Assembly (NCBI RefSeq): GCF_005863245.1
Contig: NZ_VBUT01000005.1
Location: 62,001-126,000 of the forward strand
Length of the DNA stretch: 64,000 nt
Origin: Nocardia cyriacigeorgica
GTDB lineage: Bacteria; Actinomycetota; Actinomycetes; Mycobacteriales; Mycobacteriaceae
Reading direction: 5' to 3'
The translations under genes and the position numbers were made by a program. The notes beneath the pieces are model-generated. The model ran no database searches. It worked only from the letters and a program-made list of their open reading frames with translations, and was not told the DNA's origin. Numbering within the stretch: the first letter of the stretch is position 1; each line of letters begins with the position of its first letter. Positions 8,674 to 17,292 of this stretch are shown in pieces.

Positions 8674-10239
8674 TCAGTTCGTGAACGGCACGTGGGCCGC
8701 CGGGCAGCCGCTATCGGGCATGGTCAGATCGATCAGATAGCGCTCCCGGACGGCCTGCACGCATGGGCTGGTCGGATTGTGGCCATAGCCGGGAATCGCC
8801 ATCAGGTGGGCGTGGCCGAGAGCCTCCTGCGCCCGCTGGGCGGCCGGCAAAGGAGTGGCGGGGTCGAACCGGTTGTTGATCAGCAGCGCCGGGGTCTGCG
8901 TCCGCAACGTCCATGGTCCCGTGTAGCGCTGCGGATAGCCCTGTTCGGGCAGGGGCCACGAGGCGCAGGCTTGCAGCGGATACAGCCAGTACCCGCCGAA
9001 AGTGGGTGCGGTCCGGTCGAGTTCGCGGGTGAGTTCGGGCCAGCGGTCCGGATCGCGGGGCAGTGTGTTGTCGGCGCAGGTGATCGCGACGAAGGATTCG
9101 AGGAAGTCGTAGCTGAACGGCGCCTGCGCCAGCACCGCGCGAGCGGCGGCCGGATCGCCCAGCGTGCCGCGTTCGAGCTCGGCCAACAGCTGAGCCAGCG
9201 CGGACCACCCCTGATCGGGGTCGTAGAGCAAGGCCGCGTGGACCAACATCAGGTCGTGGTAGCTGAATGCCAGTGTGTCGGTGCCCGACCCGATGACGAT
9301 CGGGGCCTGCTCGAGCCGATCCAGCAGCGCGGTATGCCGCTGCCGTACGTCCGCACCGGCGAAGGCACACGCACCGGTCCCGCCCGCCTCGCACAGCCTG
9401 AGAAATTCGGTGAGCACCTCTTCGGTGCCCGCGGCGGCGTCACCGAGCGCGGTGACACTGTCGTTGGTGTAGCGCTGCGGGTCGATCATGGAACCGAGCT
9501 GCAACGCCCGCACCCGCTCGGGGAACAGCACTCCGTACACCTGTCCCAGGTAGCTGGCGTAGGAGTACCCGAAGTAGTTCATCTGCGACTCGCCGACAGC
9601 GCGCCGCAGCAGGTCGAGGTCGCGCGCCGCGTCGACGCTGGTCAGATAGGGGAGTATGGCGCCGCTGTGCTCGGCGCATTCCGCGGCCAGTTCCCGAGCC
9701 GCCGCCGCGGCAGCCCTTTCCTGGTCGGCATTCACCGGCGGGATCCGTAGAGCGTCCCAGAACTGTTGCTGCGCAGCGTCGTCAGCGAAACACCTGACCT
9801 GCCCACTGCGCCCGATTCCACGCTGATCGAAGGTCACCACATCGAATCGTTGCGCGAGCTCACCCGACAGCAGATCGGAATCCCGAGCCCAGTCGTAACC
9901 GGATCCACCAGGTCCGCCGACCGCACCGAACACCGTCCCGATCCGCCGCGCCGGATCGGCCGCGGGACGGCGAATCACCGCCAGTGAGATCGTCTCCCCG
10001 TCCGGTCGCGCATAGTCCAGCGGAACCTGCGCCCGCGCACACTCGTACCGTTCGAGCCCGGGCTCATCACACCGGCCCCAGTCCAGCCGTGGAGTGGGCG
10101 CGGCGTCGGCCTCCGCGACCAGCCGTTCGCGCTGCGCCGCACCGGAATCCGGTCGAGCCGAGTCCTGTCGCCCGGAATCCGCGCATCCCGCGACTACCAG
10201 CGCCATCACCAGCGCGAAAACAGCTGTGGTCCACCGCAT
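8674..10239 (-). CDS. Exported alpha/beta-hydrolase lipoprotein, tripeptidyl aminopeptidase (TAP/SlpD-E) type
   Basis: 521 residues from the ATG at 10239. The open frame runs 33 codons further upstream, but this start puts a lipoprotein signal with lipobox VVAGC first. The catalytic triad is visible: nucleophile Ser in GYSYASYLG, Asp in NNRFDPATPL and His in GYGHNP. Cysteine pairs in the C-terminal TAP-like domain suggest disulfides, fitting a cell-surface location. Substrate could be peptides or an ester; relatives include the mycobacterial Caa/Hip1-like hydrolases. It stands alone between convergent and same-strand neighbours. Confidence 0.88.
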   Translation of the reverse strand: MRWTTAVFALVMALVVAGCADSGRQDSARPDSGAAQRERLVAEADAAPTPRLDWGRCDEPGLERYECARAQVPLDYARPDGETISLAVIRRPAADPARRIGTVFGAVGGPGGSGYDWARDSDLLSGELAQRFDVVTFDQRGIGRSGQVRCFADDAAQQQFWDALRIPPVNADQERAAAAAARELAAECAEHSGAILPYLTSVDAARDLDLLRRAVGESQMNYFGYSYASYLGQVYGVLFPERVRALQLGSMIDPQRYTNDSVTALGDAAAGTEEVLTEFLRLCEAGGTGACAFAGADVRQRHTALLDRLEQAPIVIGSGTDTLAFSYHDLMLVHAALLYDPDQGWSALAQLLAELERGTLGDPAAARAVLAQAPFSYDFLESFVAITCADNTLPRDPDRWPELTRELDRTAPTFGGYWLYPLQACASWPLPEQGYPQRYTGPWTLRTQTPALLINNRFDPATPLPAAQRAQEALGHAHLMAIPGYGHNPTSPCVQAVRERYLIDLTMPDSGCPAAHVPFTN

Positions 10240-10402
10240 GCCTCGATGATCCGCGGCCGCGCCCGCCCGAGCATCCTCCTTTGGATCGACATCGACCCCG
10301 GAGTTCAGGCCGACATCTACCCGGAGTAGGTACGCCACCTATCCGGCGTGGGGCAGCTCCTGGCCGCTGAGGCACATCCGGCCGATGCGCGCAGCCGCGG
10401 GA

Positions 10403-11020
10403 TCACTGGTTCTGTGTTGCGAGGCGGCCTGCGAGCGCGAGAAAGGATGCGCCGAAGACGCGGCGCATCCACATCACCACGGCGGGCCGGGAGATGACCT
10501 GTTGGCGCAGTCCGGCCGCGCAGGCACCGTAGATCGCGAACACCACGAATGTGGCGAGCATGAACATGCCGCTGAGTTCCAGCATGCGCCCCAGCGCGTT
10601 CGGCGCGCCGGAGGGCACGAACTGGGGCAGGAACGCGAAGAAGAAGATGGTGAGCTTCGGGTTCAGGATATTGAGCAGCACGGCCGAAACGATCACCTTG
10701 CGTGCGGAGGGAAGGGCGTTCTCGGTCTGCACTGGAAGCGCGAGCACGCCCTTGTCCCGAAACGTGGTCCACGCCATGTACACCAGGTAGGCGACGCCGA
10801 GGTACTTCAGGGTGTGGAACGCAACCGCGCTGGCATTGAGAATCGCCGCCACACCCGTGATCGCCGCGACCATATGCGGAACAATGCCGAGCGTGCACCC
10901 GAAGGCGGCGATCACACTGGCCCTGACGCCGTGCGACAAACCCGCCGCGATGGTGTACAGCACGCCGGTGCCGGGAGTCGCGACGATGACGAGCGTAGTC
11001 ACCACGAATTCGATGCTCAT
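10403..11020 (-). CDS. LysE/RhtB-family amino-acid exporter
   Basis: 205 residues with about six hydrophobic helices. The N-terminus carries the family signature VIVATPGTGVLYTIAAGLSHG, and NPKLTIFFFAFLPQF lies in the fourth helix region. RhtB proteins export homoserine, threonine, leucine or related metabolites. The start is uncertain: an in-frame GTG at 11041 adds seven residues, while the chosen ATG at 11020 matches family N-termini. No adjacent LysG-type regulator is present. Confidence 0.85.
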   Translation of the reverse strand: MSIEFVVTTLVIVATPGTGVLYTIAAGLSHGVRASVIAAFGCTLGIVPHMVAAITGVAAILNASAVAFHTLKYLGVAYLVYMAWTTFRDKGVLALPVQTENALPSARKVIVSAVLLNILNPKLTIFFFAFLPQFVPSGAPNALGRMLELSGMFMLATFVVFAIYGACAAGLRQQVISRPAVVMWMRRVFGASFLALAGRLATQNQ

Positions 11021-11059
11021 CTCCGCCACATTAACCCCCACCGGGCGCAGCGAATAGCG

Positions 11060-11254
11060 CTATTCACGCAGGTACCGTTCGATTTCGGTGAGGGAGGCGC
11101 ATTCGAACAACCGCTCACCGTCGTCGAGGTCGACCAGCGTCCATCGGTCGGGTTGTTTCGGTTCCGCGATCAGCTGGTAGCCGGCTCGGCGGGCGCGGGC
11201 CATCAGGAAGCTGAGGCGGGTGGCGTTGGGAGTGCGCCGAAGTGGGTCGCTCAT
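11060..11254 (-). CDS. Small hypothetical protein, last gene of the first XRE-divergon micro-operon
   Basis: 64 residues, charged, with a pattern suggesting one beta-rich domain (GYQLIAEPKQPDRWTLVDLDDGERLFECASLTEIERYL). Its ATG overlaps the stop of the 53-residue gene (ATGA), so the two are translationally coupled. No family is recognised. It belongs to a four-gene minus-strand set that diverges from the XRE/DUF5753 regulator at 12067. Confidence 0.7.
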   Translation of the reverse strand: MSDPLRRTPNATRLSFLMARARRAGYQLIAEPKQPDRWTLVDLDDGERLFECASLTEIERYLRE

Positions 11255-11412
11255 TGGTGCCTTCGATGGTCGGGGTCTGTGACGGATGATTGCCGGAGGG
11301 CGTCGGCGATCCGCTGGAGTGTGGCGACTTCCGGTGTAGGGCAAGGGCGTCGACGTTTCGGCGCGGGAATGTCGGTGCGACCGGGAGTGCGTCGCGGCAG
11401 GTCGGGCAGCAT
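11251..11412 (-). CDS. 53-residue basic proline-rich protein of the first XRE divergon
   Basis: The first half is rich in Pro and Arg (RRTPGRTDIPAPKRRRP) and the second half is a short amphipathic helix (VATLQRIADALRQ). The ATG at 11412 lies 20 nt after the preceding gene, and the stop overlaps the next start. The function is unknown. The basic N-terminus could contact nucleic acid or a membrane, but nothing proves it. Confidence 0.6.
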   Translation of the reverse strand: MLPDLPRRTPGRTDIPAPKRRRPCPTPEVATLQRIADALRQSSVTDPDHRRHQ

Positions 11413-11432
11413 CGGTACCTCGGTGTCGTTGG

Positions 11433-11639
11433 TCAGTAGCCCATACGCGGTCGGTCGGCGGGCACCATGCGCTGTGCGTCGACAAGGCGGGCCTTTGCTT
11501 GCTGTTTGAGCGGGCAAATCGAGATAGGGCAGTCGATATGGCGCTGCATCACCGAGTGCGCAAGCGTGATCGTCATGACCGGCACGCGTTGATGATCGGT
11601 GATGGGCAGCCCGTACGTATCGAGCGAGGACCGGTTCAC
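11433..11639 (-). CDS. 68-residue protein with CPxxxCP motif, first XRE divergon
   Basis: The GTG start overlaps the stop of the 92-residue gene (GTGA), which supports coupling; an internal ATG at 11576 would give 47 residues. The centre reads HIDCPISICPLKQQAKARLV: a His, two cysteines each followed by Pro, then a basic helix, which may bind metal. The 82-residue protein at 23450 in the second divergon has a comparable His/Cys-rich helical stretch, although similarity is only at pattern level. Confidence 0.6.
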   Translation of the reverse strand: MNRSSLDTYGLPITDHQRVPVMTITLAHSVMQRHIDCPISICPLKQQAKARLVDAQRMVPADRPRMGY

Positions 11640-11914
11640 CGGTGCCTCCGCTCGTGACGGAACGAACGAGAGGGCCACGCCGGTTCGCTCGAGGCGAGAT
11701 GCACAGCCTCGCGAACAGTCAGCCCGAGCGCCTGAGCTGAATTCGCTGCACCGCAAGCAAACTCGGCGACATGCAGTGCGGCGACCGCCTGCTCGAGGTT
11801 GAGCGTGCGCCCCGGTAGGAACGACACCACCCACCCGCCCTGTCCGACCGACCGCGCCTGATGCGCGCACCGGTCGCTGATGAGCCGAACGCCATTGACT
11901 ACCTGCACCGACAT
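11636..11914 (-). CDS. 92-residue hypothetical protein, first gene of the first XRE micro-operon
   Basis: It starts with ATG preceded by GAGGAA and is read divergently from the XRE regulator. Visible segments include a beta-rich N-terminus (VQVVNGVRLISDRC), WVVSFLPGRTLNLEQAVAALHVAEFACG and a basic tail. No known domain is recognised. It shares the 152-bp divergent promoter region, which contains the palindrome at 11983-11997, so it is probably controlled by that regulator. Confidence 0.68.
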   Translation of the reverse strand: MSVQVVNGVRLISDRCAHQARSVGQGGWVVSFLPGRTLNLEQAVAALHVAEFACGAANSAQALGLTVREAVHLASSEPAWPSRSFRHERRHR

Positions 11915-11982
11915 CGTTCCTCGATCCCCTTCGAGTGCGTGGTGACTTACGAGCCTGAAGCCTACGGATAGTGAAGGTACAG

Positions 11983-11997
11983 TACTGAAATTCAGTA
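11983..11997. promoter_or_regulatory. Palindromic operator candidate in first XRE divergent promoter
   Basis: Perfect 15-bp palindrome TACTGAAATTCAGTA (7+1+7) in AT-rich sequence between divergent starts at 11914 and 12067. Position and symmetry suit a dimeric XRE-type regulator, presumably the neighbouring one. Confidence 0.5.
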
Positions 11998-12066
11998 ATC
12001 AATGTCTCTATGGATTCCGGTATGCTGCTCCTGCGCATCGCATAGCCACTCGAGCTAGGGAGACCC

Positions 12067-12927
12067 ATGGCGCCGATCTCTCCAACCGTTGCGGGTTGGG
12101 AACTGATGCTTCGCGTTCGCCAACGCGCGAAGGAACTCGGCGTGACTTCGGGCGTCATCCAGAAGACCCTTGGTATCGGCGCGACCTACCGGTCGCAGGT
12201 CGTGAACTTCAAGGGCGTCATGACCGAGAGCAAGTTGTCCGCGCTGCTCGATCTCCTCGAGGTCGGCGCGGACGAGCGCGAGGAGTTGCTCGCACTGCGC
12301 GCTACCGCGAAGGACAGGGGATGGTGGAACCAATACTCGGCCCTGTTCGGCGAGGACACGTTTCGATATTTCGGGCTCGAGCACGGTGCATCGTCGATCA
12401 ATAGCTACGAGAGCGGAGTGATTCCTGGGTTGCTCCAGACCGAGGACTATGTTCGCGCCCTGACCACTTCGATTGTCGCGACGAAACCCGCAGAATCCGA
12501 ACAGCGCGTACAGGCACGCCTCCGGCGGCAAGAGCGACTGACGGGCGACGATCGACTTCGCCTGACCGTGGTAGTGGGCCAAGCGGCGCTGATGCAGCAG
12601 GTGGGCGGGCCGGAGGTGCAGCGCGCGCAGCTGCGCCACATCGCAGACATGGTGGAGCGATACCCGGACACGATCGACCTCCGGGTCATCCCGTTCACCG
12701 CCGAGGGCAGTGCGGCCGTGAACGCGGCAACCGTCCATCTGCTGGACTTCGACAGTCCCCGCCTGCCGACAGTGGCGTGGCTCGAATCCGCGGTATACGC
12801 CGAACTCATCGATGACCCGCGGATGATCGAACAGTTGAAGTACCAGTACGCCCGTGCGCGGTCCTCGGCACTGGGTCCCGATGAGTCGGTTCAGCTCATC
12901 CGGGAGGTCGAACGCCAGATTCTGTGA
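12067..12927 (+). CDS. XRE-family helix-turn-helix regulator with DUF5753 domain
   Basis: 286 residues. Residues 10-70 form an HTH_31-like DNA-binding domain (RQRAKELGVTSGVIQKTLGI, then TESKLSALLDLL). Residues about 85-280 are the DUF5753 effector domain, with the usual ...YESGVIPGLLQTEDYVRA and ...MVERYPDTIDLRVIPF segments. Such regulators are multiplied in streptomycetes and nocardiae and pair with a DUF397 protein, as here (13018). The palindrome upstream is the likely operator for itself and the divergent small genes. Confidence 0.92.
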   Translation: MAPISPTVAGWELMLRVRQRAKELGVTSGVIQKTLGIGATYRSQVVNFKGVMTESKLSALLDLLEVGADEREELLALRATAKDRGWWNQYSALFGEDTFRYFGLEHGASSINSYESGVIPGLLQTEDYVRALTTSIVATKPAESEQRVQARLRRQERLTGDDRLRLTVVVGQAALMQQVGGPEVQRAQLRHIADMVERYPDTIDLRVIPFTAEGSAAVNAATVHLLDFDSPRLPTVAWLESAVYAELIDDPRMIEQLKYQYARARSSALGPDESVQLIREVERQIL

Positions 12928-13017
12928 CCGATCCGGGCGCGTACGGTGCCCAGGCCGGCATTGTCTGTGCCAGATCCGGCAACTTTTTGTTCCGTATGGA
13001 CCAGTAGGATCGCGCCT

Positions 13018-13359
13018 ATGCGCTCGTGGTTTAAGTCGTCATTCTCAGGCTCGGAGCATACGTGCGTGGAGGTCCGTTTCTCCGGTGAGTCGGTGCTGAT
13101 GCGCGACAGTAAGTACCTGCGTGTTCCTGGGGCCGATCCGGCTCGGCAGCCGGTGATCGAGGTGCCGGCCGCGCGGTGGGGGGTGTTTCTGGACAGCGTT
13201 GTCGACGGCGAGTCCCCGGCGGGGACCGGGTTGCCGGTGGTGGCTCGGGGTGTGGATGGGGTGGTTGTGTCTTTCGGTGGGGTGTCGCTGCGGTTTACGA
13301 AGGCCGAATGGGAGGCCTTCGTGTCGGGTATCGCGGTGGGGGAGTTCGCCGCGGTATAG
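13018..13359 (+). CDS. DUF397 protein partnered with the XRE regulator
   Basis: 113 residues. The family hallmark WFKSSFSGSEHTCVEV is at the N-terminus, followed by VLMRDSK. It carries a C-terminal repeat of the theme (VVSFGGVSLRFTKAEWEAFVSGI), longer than the usual 60-70 residues, which suggests two fused half domains. DUF397 proteins act with the upstream XRE/DUF5753 proteins in developmental or toxin-antitoxin-like control; the mechanism is inferred from genomic pairing. The in-frame ATG at 12946 is less likely because it precedes the family start. Confidence 0.88.
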   Translation: MRSWFKSSFSGSEHTCVEVRFSGESVLMRDSKYLRVPGADPARQPVIEVPAARWGVFLDSVVDGESPAGTGLPVVARGVDGVVVSFGGVSLRFTKAEWEAFVSGIAVGEFAAV

Positions 13360-13395
13360 CCGCGAGAAGGTTGGTCTGTAGGTTCCGGGGAGGGT

Positions 13396-14019
13396 TCACT
13401 CTTCCCAGTCCCAATGCACGTAGACCTTCTCGGTGAGGTTCGACTTCCACACGCTGGGGGTCTGGTCGTGGAACGGGGTGCGGGTGTCGAGGGAGTGCGT
13501 GAGCGTGTCGAAGAATTCGAGCAGCGTGCCGGCCCACAGGGTGCCTTCGAAAGCGCCCGAGCCGATACCCAATTCGATGACGTGACCGTAGGTCGGTCCG
13601 GGGCGGTGCTCGACGAACAGGATCCCGGCGTCGATGGAGTGAGCGATCGGAACCCATTGGTGGGCATGGCCGTAGAGGGCCTCTTCGGGTATGCCCGATG
13701 CTCGATTCTCGGCGCTGAAGGTTGTTCGCCACTCGCGACCGGCGAGGATCTGGTCGATCGGGTCGAGCATGTACGTCATCGGCAGGAAATCGGCGCCTTC
13801 GACGGCATTCCCGTCGACATATAGGGCACCGTTGTGATGTTCGAGCAGTGCCCGAACATCGGGGTGCAGCGCGAAACCCTGGACAGCTTCCAGATGCGCG
13901 ATCTGCTCGGCGGTGGCGCCAGGTTGCAGGGTTGCGACCGAGGCGGGCGAGTACATGCCGAGCTGATGCACGAAACGAGTCCAGACCTGATCGAAGGTGC
14001 GCGGAGCGGATTGGGGCAT
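13396..14019 (-). CDS. SMI1/KNR4 (SUKH)-family protein
   Basis: 207 residues. The ATG at 14019 is chosen over the long upstream frame because family similarity begins there. SUKH features include the ATAEQIAHLEAVQGFALHPDVRALLEHHNGAL segment (a known helix before the beta sheet), FLPMTYMLDPIDQIL and a mid-domain WVPIAHSIDAGILFVEHRPG. Bacterial members often act as immunity proteins against polymorphic toxins, but no toxin gene is adjacent. It converges on the DUF397 gene with a 36-bp gap. Confidence 0.8.
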   Translation of the reverse strand: MPQSAPRTFDQVWTRFVHQLGMYSPASVATLQPGATAEQIAHLEAVQGFALHPDVRALLEHHNGALYVDGNAVEGADFLPMTYMLDPIDQILAGREWRTTFSAENRASGIPEEALYGHAHQWVPIAHSIDAGILFVEHRPGPTYGHVIELGIGSGAFEGTLWAGTLLEFFDTLTHSLDTRTPFHDQTPSVWKSNLTEKVYVHWDWEE

Positions 14020-14204
14020 GTGGTGACCATACCGACGGGCACCGACACGTCGACGCGTCCCGACTGGTGGGGAACAGCTAGCGGCTGGAGACCGTGAGCT
14101 TTCGGGCGGTGCGGTGCGGATCCTGCGTTCCGCAACGAAATGGACTGCTGGATAGCATAATAGGTCCTCGCTCGGGATGAGACCGCACCTGGATCTGGGG
14201 GACA

Positions 14205-15476
14205 ATGCTGGCCCGTAGGACGCTGTTGCTTGCTGCGCTGGTCGCTCCGCTGGTGGGCTGCGGTGACGGTGTGCTGGGTACCCCCGGCGCCGTGCGGATC
14301 GCGGTGGCGTGGAGTGGGTCGGAGCTGGCGGCGTTTCGCCGGGTGCTGGAAGCGCTCGGGTTGTCGGGCTCGGTGGATGTGATTCCGCTCGGTGACGAGA
14401 TCGGCACCGCGTTGACCGGTGGACGTTCGGCGCCGGAGTTGGTGATGTTGCCCCTGGCGGGGCGAGTTCGTGAGCTGGCCGCGCGCGGCGCGCTGCGGGA
14501 TGTGCCCGAATCGTTGTGGGCCGATGAAGCGCAGGAGCCGCGTTATCCGCCGGTGTGGCGCGGGCTGCTCTACCACGACGGACGTCCCTACGGTGTGCCG
14601 TTCAAGGCGGCGGACAAGTCGCTGGTCTGGTTCGACCGGGAATCGGCGCGCGAGTACGAGATCGGTGATCCGTCCCGATGGACGTTGGCGGATTGGCTCA
14701 CCCGCATCGAGTTCCTCGCCGGCACGGACATGCACCTGCTCGCGCTCGCCGCGGGCGACGGCTGGGCATTGACCGACCTGTTCGAAAACCTGCTGTACGC
14801 CGAATCCCCGGACACCTACACCGCGCTCGCCGCCGCCGGCGCGGACGCGGTCTGGGAACGCGACGCGGTGCGCGCGGCGCTGCACCGGCTCGGCACCTGG
14901 TCGGTGCACGATTCGGCCTATCCCGGCGGTATCGGCACGGCCCTCACCATGCAGTTCTCCGATGCGGTGCGGGAGGTGTTCCAGCGGAGGCGGGCGGTGA
15001 TGGTGGTGGCGCCGGATTTCGCCGAGCCGGTCGTGCGTAAGGCCGTCGCTGCCTCGGGCCGCAATCCTTACGACGTCGTCGGCGTCACGGGTTTTCCCGC
15101 GATCGAGGCCGACGGGACTGCACCACGGATATTCGGCGGCGACGCGCTCGTGCTGAACCGGGCCGCCGACGAGCGGGCCGAGCGGGTGCTCGTCGCGCTG
15201 GCCGAACCCTCGGCGCCGTTGCAGTGGATCAACTCCTTCCACGGGTTCCTCGCCCCGAATCTGGCCACCGACGCCGCCTATTCGCCGTTCCTGCGGATGT
15301 CGGCCCAACGCCTGCGCGGCGATGTGGTGTTCGAGCTGCCCGACCGATTCGGCCCGGCCGGCGGGCGCCACGAATTGTGGCGGGTGCTCACCGAGTACCT
15401 GACCGCCGTCGACGCCGACCGCGCTCACGTCACCCGTGCGGTCAACCAGGCCGTTCTCGCTCTCACCGGGCGGTGA
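14205..15476 (+). CDS. ABC transporter solute-binding lipoprotein, sugar (family 1) type
   Basis: 423 residues with an N-terminal lipoprotein signal (RRTLLLAALVAPLVGC, Cys19 as lipid site) and a family-1 binding-protein fold (VRIAVAWSGSELAAFRRVLEALG, GVPFKAADKSLVWFDR, WALTDLFENLLY). It delivers its ligand to the fused permease immediately downstream, 10 nt away. The likely ligand class is sugar or oligosaccharide by family, but it cannot be named. No regulator is adjacent. Confidence 0.86.
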   Translation: MLARRTLLLAALVAPLVGCGDGVLGTPGAVRIAVAWSGSELAAFRRVLEALGLSGSVDVIPLGDEIGTALTGGRSAPELVMLPLAGRVRELAARGALRDVPESLWADEAQEPRYPPVWRGLLYHDGRPYGVPFKAADKSLVWFDRESAREYEIGDPSRWTLADWLTRIEFLAGTDMHLLALAAGDGWALTDLFENLLYAESPDTYTALAAAGADAVWERDAVRAALHRLGTWSVHDSAYPGGIGTALTMQFSDAVREVFQRRRAVMVVAPDFAEPVVRKAVAASGRNPYDVVGVTGFPAIEADGTAPRIFGGDALVLNRAADERAERVLVALAEPSAPLQWINSFHGFLAPNLATDAAYSPFLRMSAQRLRGDVVFELPDRFGPAGGRHELWRVLTEYLTAVDADRAHVTRAVNQAVLALTGR

Positions 15477-15486
15477 GTCGCGGCCG

Positions 15487-17292
15487 ATGAACACGATCCC
15501 CGGTTTCTCCAGCAACGGTGTGCGGCTCGAGCTCGCGACGCGACGCATGCGCGGCGCACTGATCGGCGGCAGACACCCCTGGCGCGGATGGGAACGCACC
15601 CAGCTCATGCCCGCGGTGCTGCTTCAGGCTCTGTTACTCATCGCCTCGGCGTGGACGGTGGCGACCGCCGGGCCTCGGGTGGGTGTGCCGCTGGCGGTGC
15701 TCGCCTGCGGGGTCGCCGCGGTGTTCGTGCTGCGCAAGGCGGTGCGTCCGCAGCCGCGGGCGCGCATGTGGACGGTGTACGCCGTTGTGCTCGCGCCCGG
15801 TCCGTTGCTGTTCTGCCGCATCGCGAACGCCGACGAGCTCGGGGTGTACGTGCGCACACTGCTGTTCGTGGCCGCCGGTCTGGTGTTGATGGCGCTGGCG
15901 CTGGCCGCGGCCTGGTTCGGGCGCGGCGTGCGCTGGGTGTGGCTGCCGCTGGTGGTGCCGTTCGGCATCGCCGCATTCGTGTCGGGTCTGGCGTTCCGGG
16001 TGATGTTCGAGCAGGCGGTGCCCGTCGGCGACGTCGGCACCTTCCGCACGGGGTACCGGTGGATGCCGCTGTTCGCGTTCTGGTGGACCTGGTTCGGTTT
16101 CCTCGCCGGGATCTTCTCGGCGGCGCTGCGCGCGATCGAAGCGGACGCGGTGCGCTGGGGTTACCTCACCGGACCCACCACCTCGTTTCGGCCTGCCGTG
16201 CTGATGTGGCGGCTGCTGCGGCTGATGCAACCGGTGCTGTTGGTCACCGGGATCGCCGTGGTGGTCGCCGCCGCACGGGTTTTCGACGTGATTCTCATCG
16301 GGGTCCCGGCCTCCTACCAGTACCAGCGCGACAGCGCGACCGTGCGCTGGTGGCGGTTGGTGACGGGGGAGAGCACCGCCGCCGAGGCGGCCATGTATTC
16401 GGTGCCGCTGGCGGTTCTGGTCGGCATGTGCGCGTTCGCGCTGTGGAAGGCCGGCGGCGCCAGGGAGATCCGACTCCCGCTGCGCCCGAACCCGCACGAG
16501 CCGTACGGCGTGCCGCGCACCCGGTGGCCGACGACGGTGTTCGCGGTGCTGGTCGCCGCGGTGTTCGCGGCGCCGCTGCTCATGCTGCTGTGGGTGTCGA
16601 CGCGTCGTCCGGGTGGTCACGGCTGGCCCGCGCTCAGCCGCGTCTGGGAGGCGGGTCTGCCGTCGACGCTGGGCCTGACGACCTTGGTCGCGACCGTCGC
16701 CACCGTGCTCGCGGTCTCGGCGGCGCTGCCGGTGGCGCGCTGGCTGTCGACCACGGCGTCGGGCACCTGGCGTTTCCGGATCGCCATCACCGGGCTGGTT
16801 TTGCTGGCCGTGCTGCCCGCCCAGATGTATCTGGGGCCGATCGACCAGGTGAGCGGGGCGCTGGGGTTCTCGGGAACGCAGTATCCGCTGATGCTGGTCC
16901 ACGCGGCGGCTGGCATCCCGGTCACCGTGCTGATCCTGCGCGGCGCGCTACGGGCGGCCGCCGAGAATCCGCGCACGGCCGCGATCCACGGGCCTGCCCG
17001 GCCGGGGGCGGTGGCGCGGCGGGTGTGGGCCGGGGCCGGCGGCGCGGTCGTCGCCGCCGCGGTGCTGGAATTCGTTCAGGTGTGGAACGACTTCTTCGTC
17101 AGTCTCATGATCAGCGGGGCCGGGGTGAGCCCGTGGTCGCTGCTGCTGTGGGGCGAAGCCCGCCACTTCGACGAGAACCTGCCGCAACTGGCCGCCGGAT
17201 CACTGGTTTTCGCGATCGTGCCGGTCACGCTGTTGCTGGCCACCTGGCGCCGGTTCCTGGTGCCCGCGCTCACCGGAGGAGTGCTGCGGTGA
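15487..17292 (+). CDS. Fused MalF-MalG-type ABC permease (two permease halves in one protein)
   Basis: 601 residues with roughly 12 or more hydrophobic segments in two permease-like halves, about 50-330 and 360-600. Normally these are two genes (MalF and MalG). Each half shows only a weak EAA coupling loop: AALRAIEADAVRWGY in the first and ALRAAAENPRTAAIHG in the second, both departing from the EAAxxDGA consensus. The ATG at 15487 follows the SBP stop by 10 nt. No ATPase gene lies nearby, so a shared MsiK/UgpC-like ATPase or loss of ATP coupling has to be assumed. Confidence 0.82.
   Translation: MNTIPGFSSNGVRLELATRRMRGALIGGRHPWRGWERTQLMPAVLLQALLLIASAWTVATAGPRVGVPLAVLACGVAAVFVLRKAVRPQPRARMWTVYAVVLAPGPLLFCRIANADELGVYVRTLLFVAAGLVLMALALAAAWFGRGVRWVWLPLVVPFGIAAFVSGLAFRVMFEQAVPVGDVGTFRTGYRWMPLFAFWWTWFGFLAGIFSAALRAIEADAVRWGYLTGPTTSFRPAVLMWRLLRLMQPVLLVTGIAVVVAAARVFDVILIGVPASYQYQRDSATVRWWRLVTGESTAAEAAMYSVPLAVLVGMCAFALWKAGGAREIRLPLRPNPHEPYGVPRTRWPTTVFAVLVAAVFAAPLLMLLWVSTRRPGGHGWPALSRVWEAGLPSTLGLTTLVATVATVLAVSAALPVARWLSTTASGTWRFRIAITGLVLLAVLPAQMYLGPIDQVSGALGFSGTQYPLMLVHAAAGIPVTVLILRGALRAAAENPRTAAIHGPARPGAVARRVWAGAGGAVVAAAVLEFVQVWNDFFVSLMISGAGVSPWSLLLWGEARHFDENLPQLAAGSLVFAIVPVTLLLATWRRFLVPALTGGVLR

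Noticed and set aside
15634..16902. 422-residue open frame antisense to the fused permease
   Set aside because: Extreme Arg/His/Gln composition, typical of antisense frames of hydrophobic genes.
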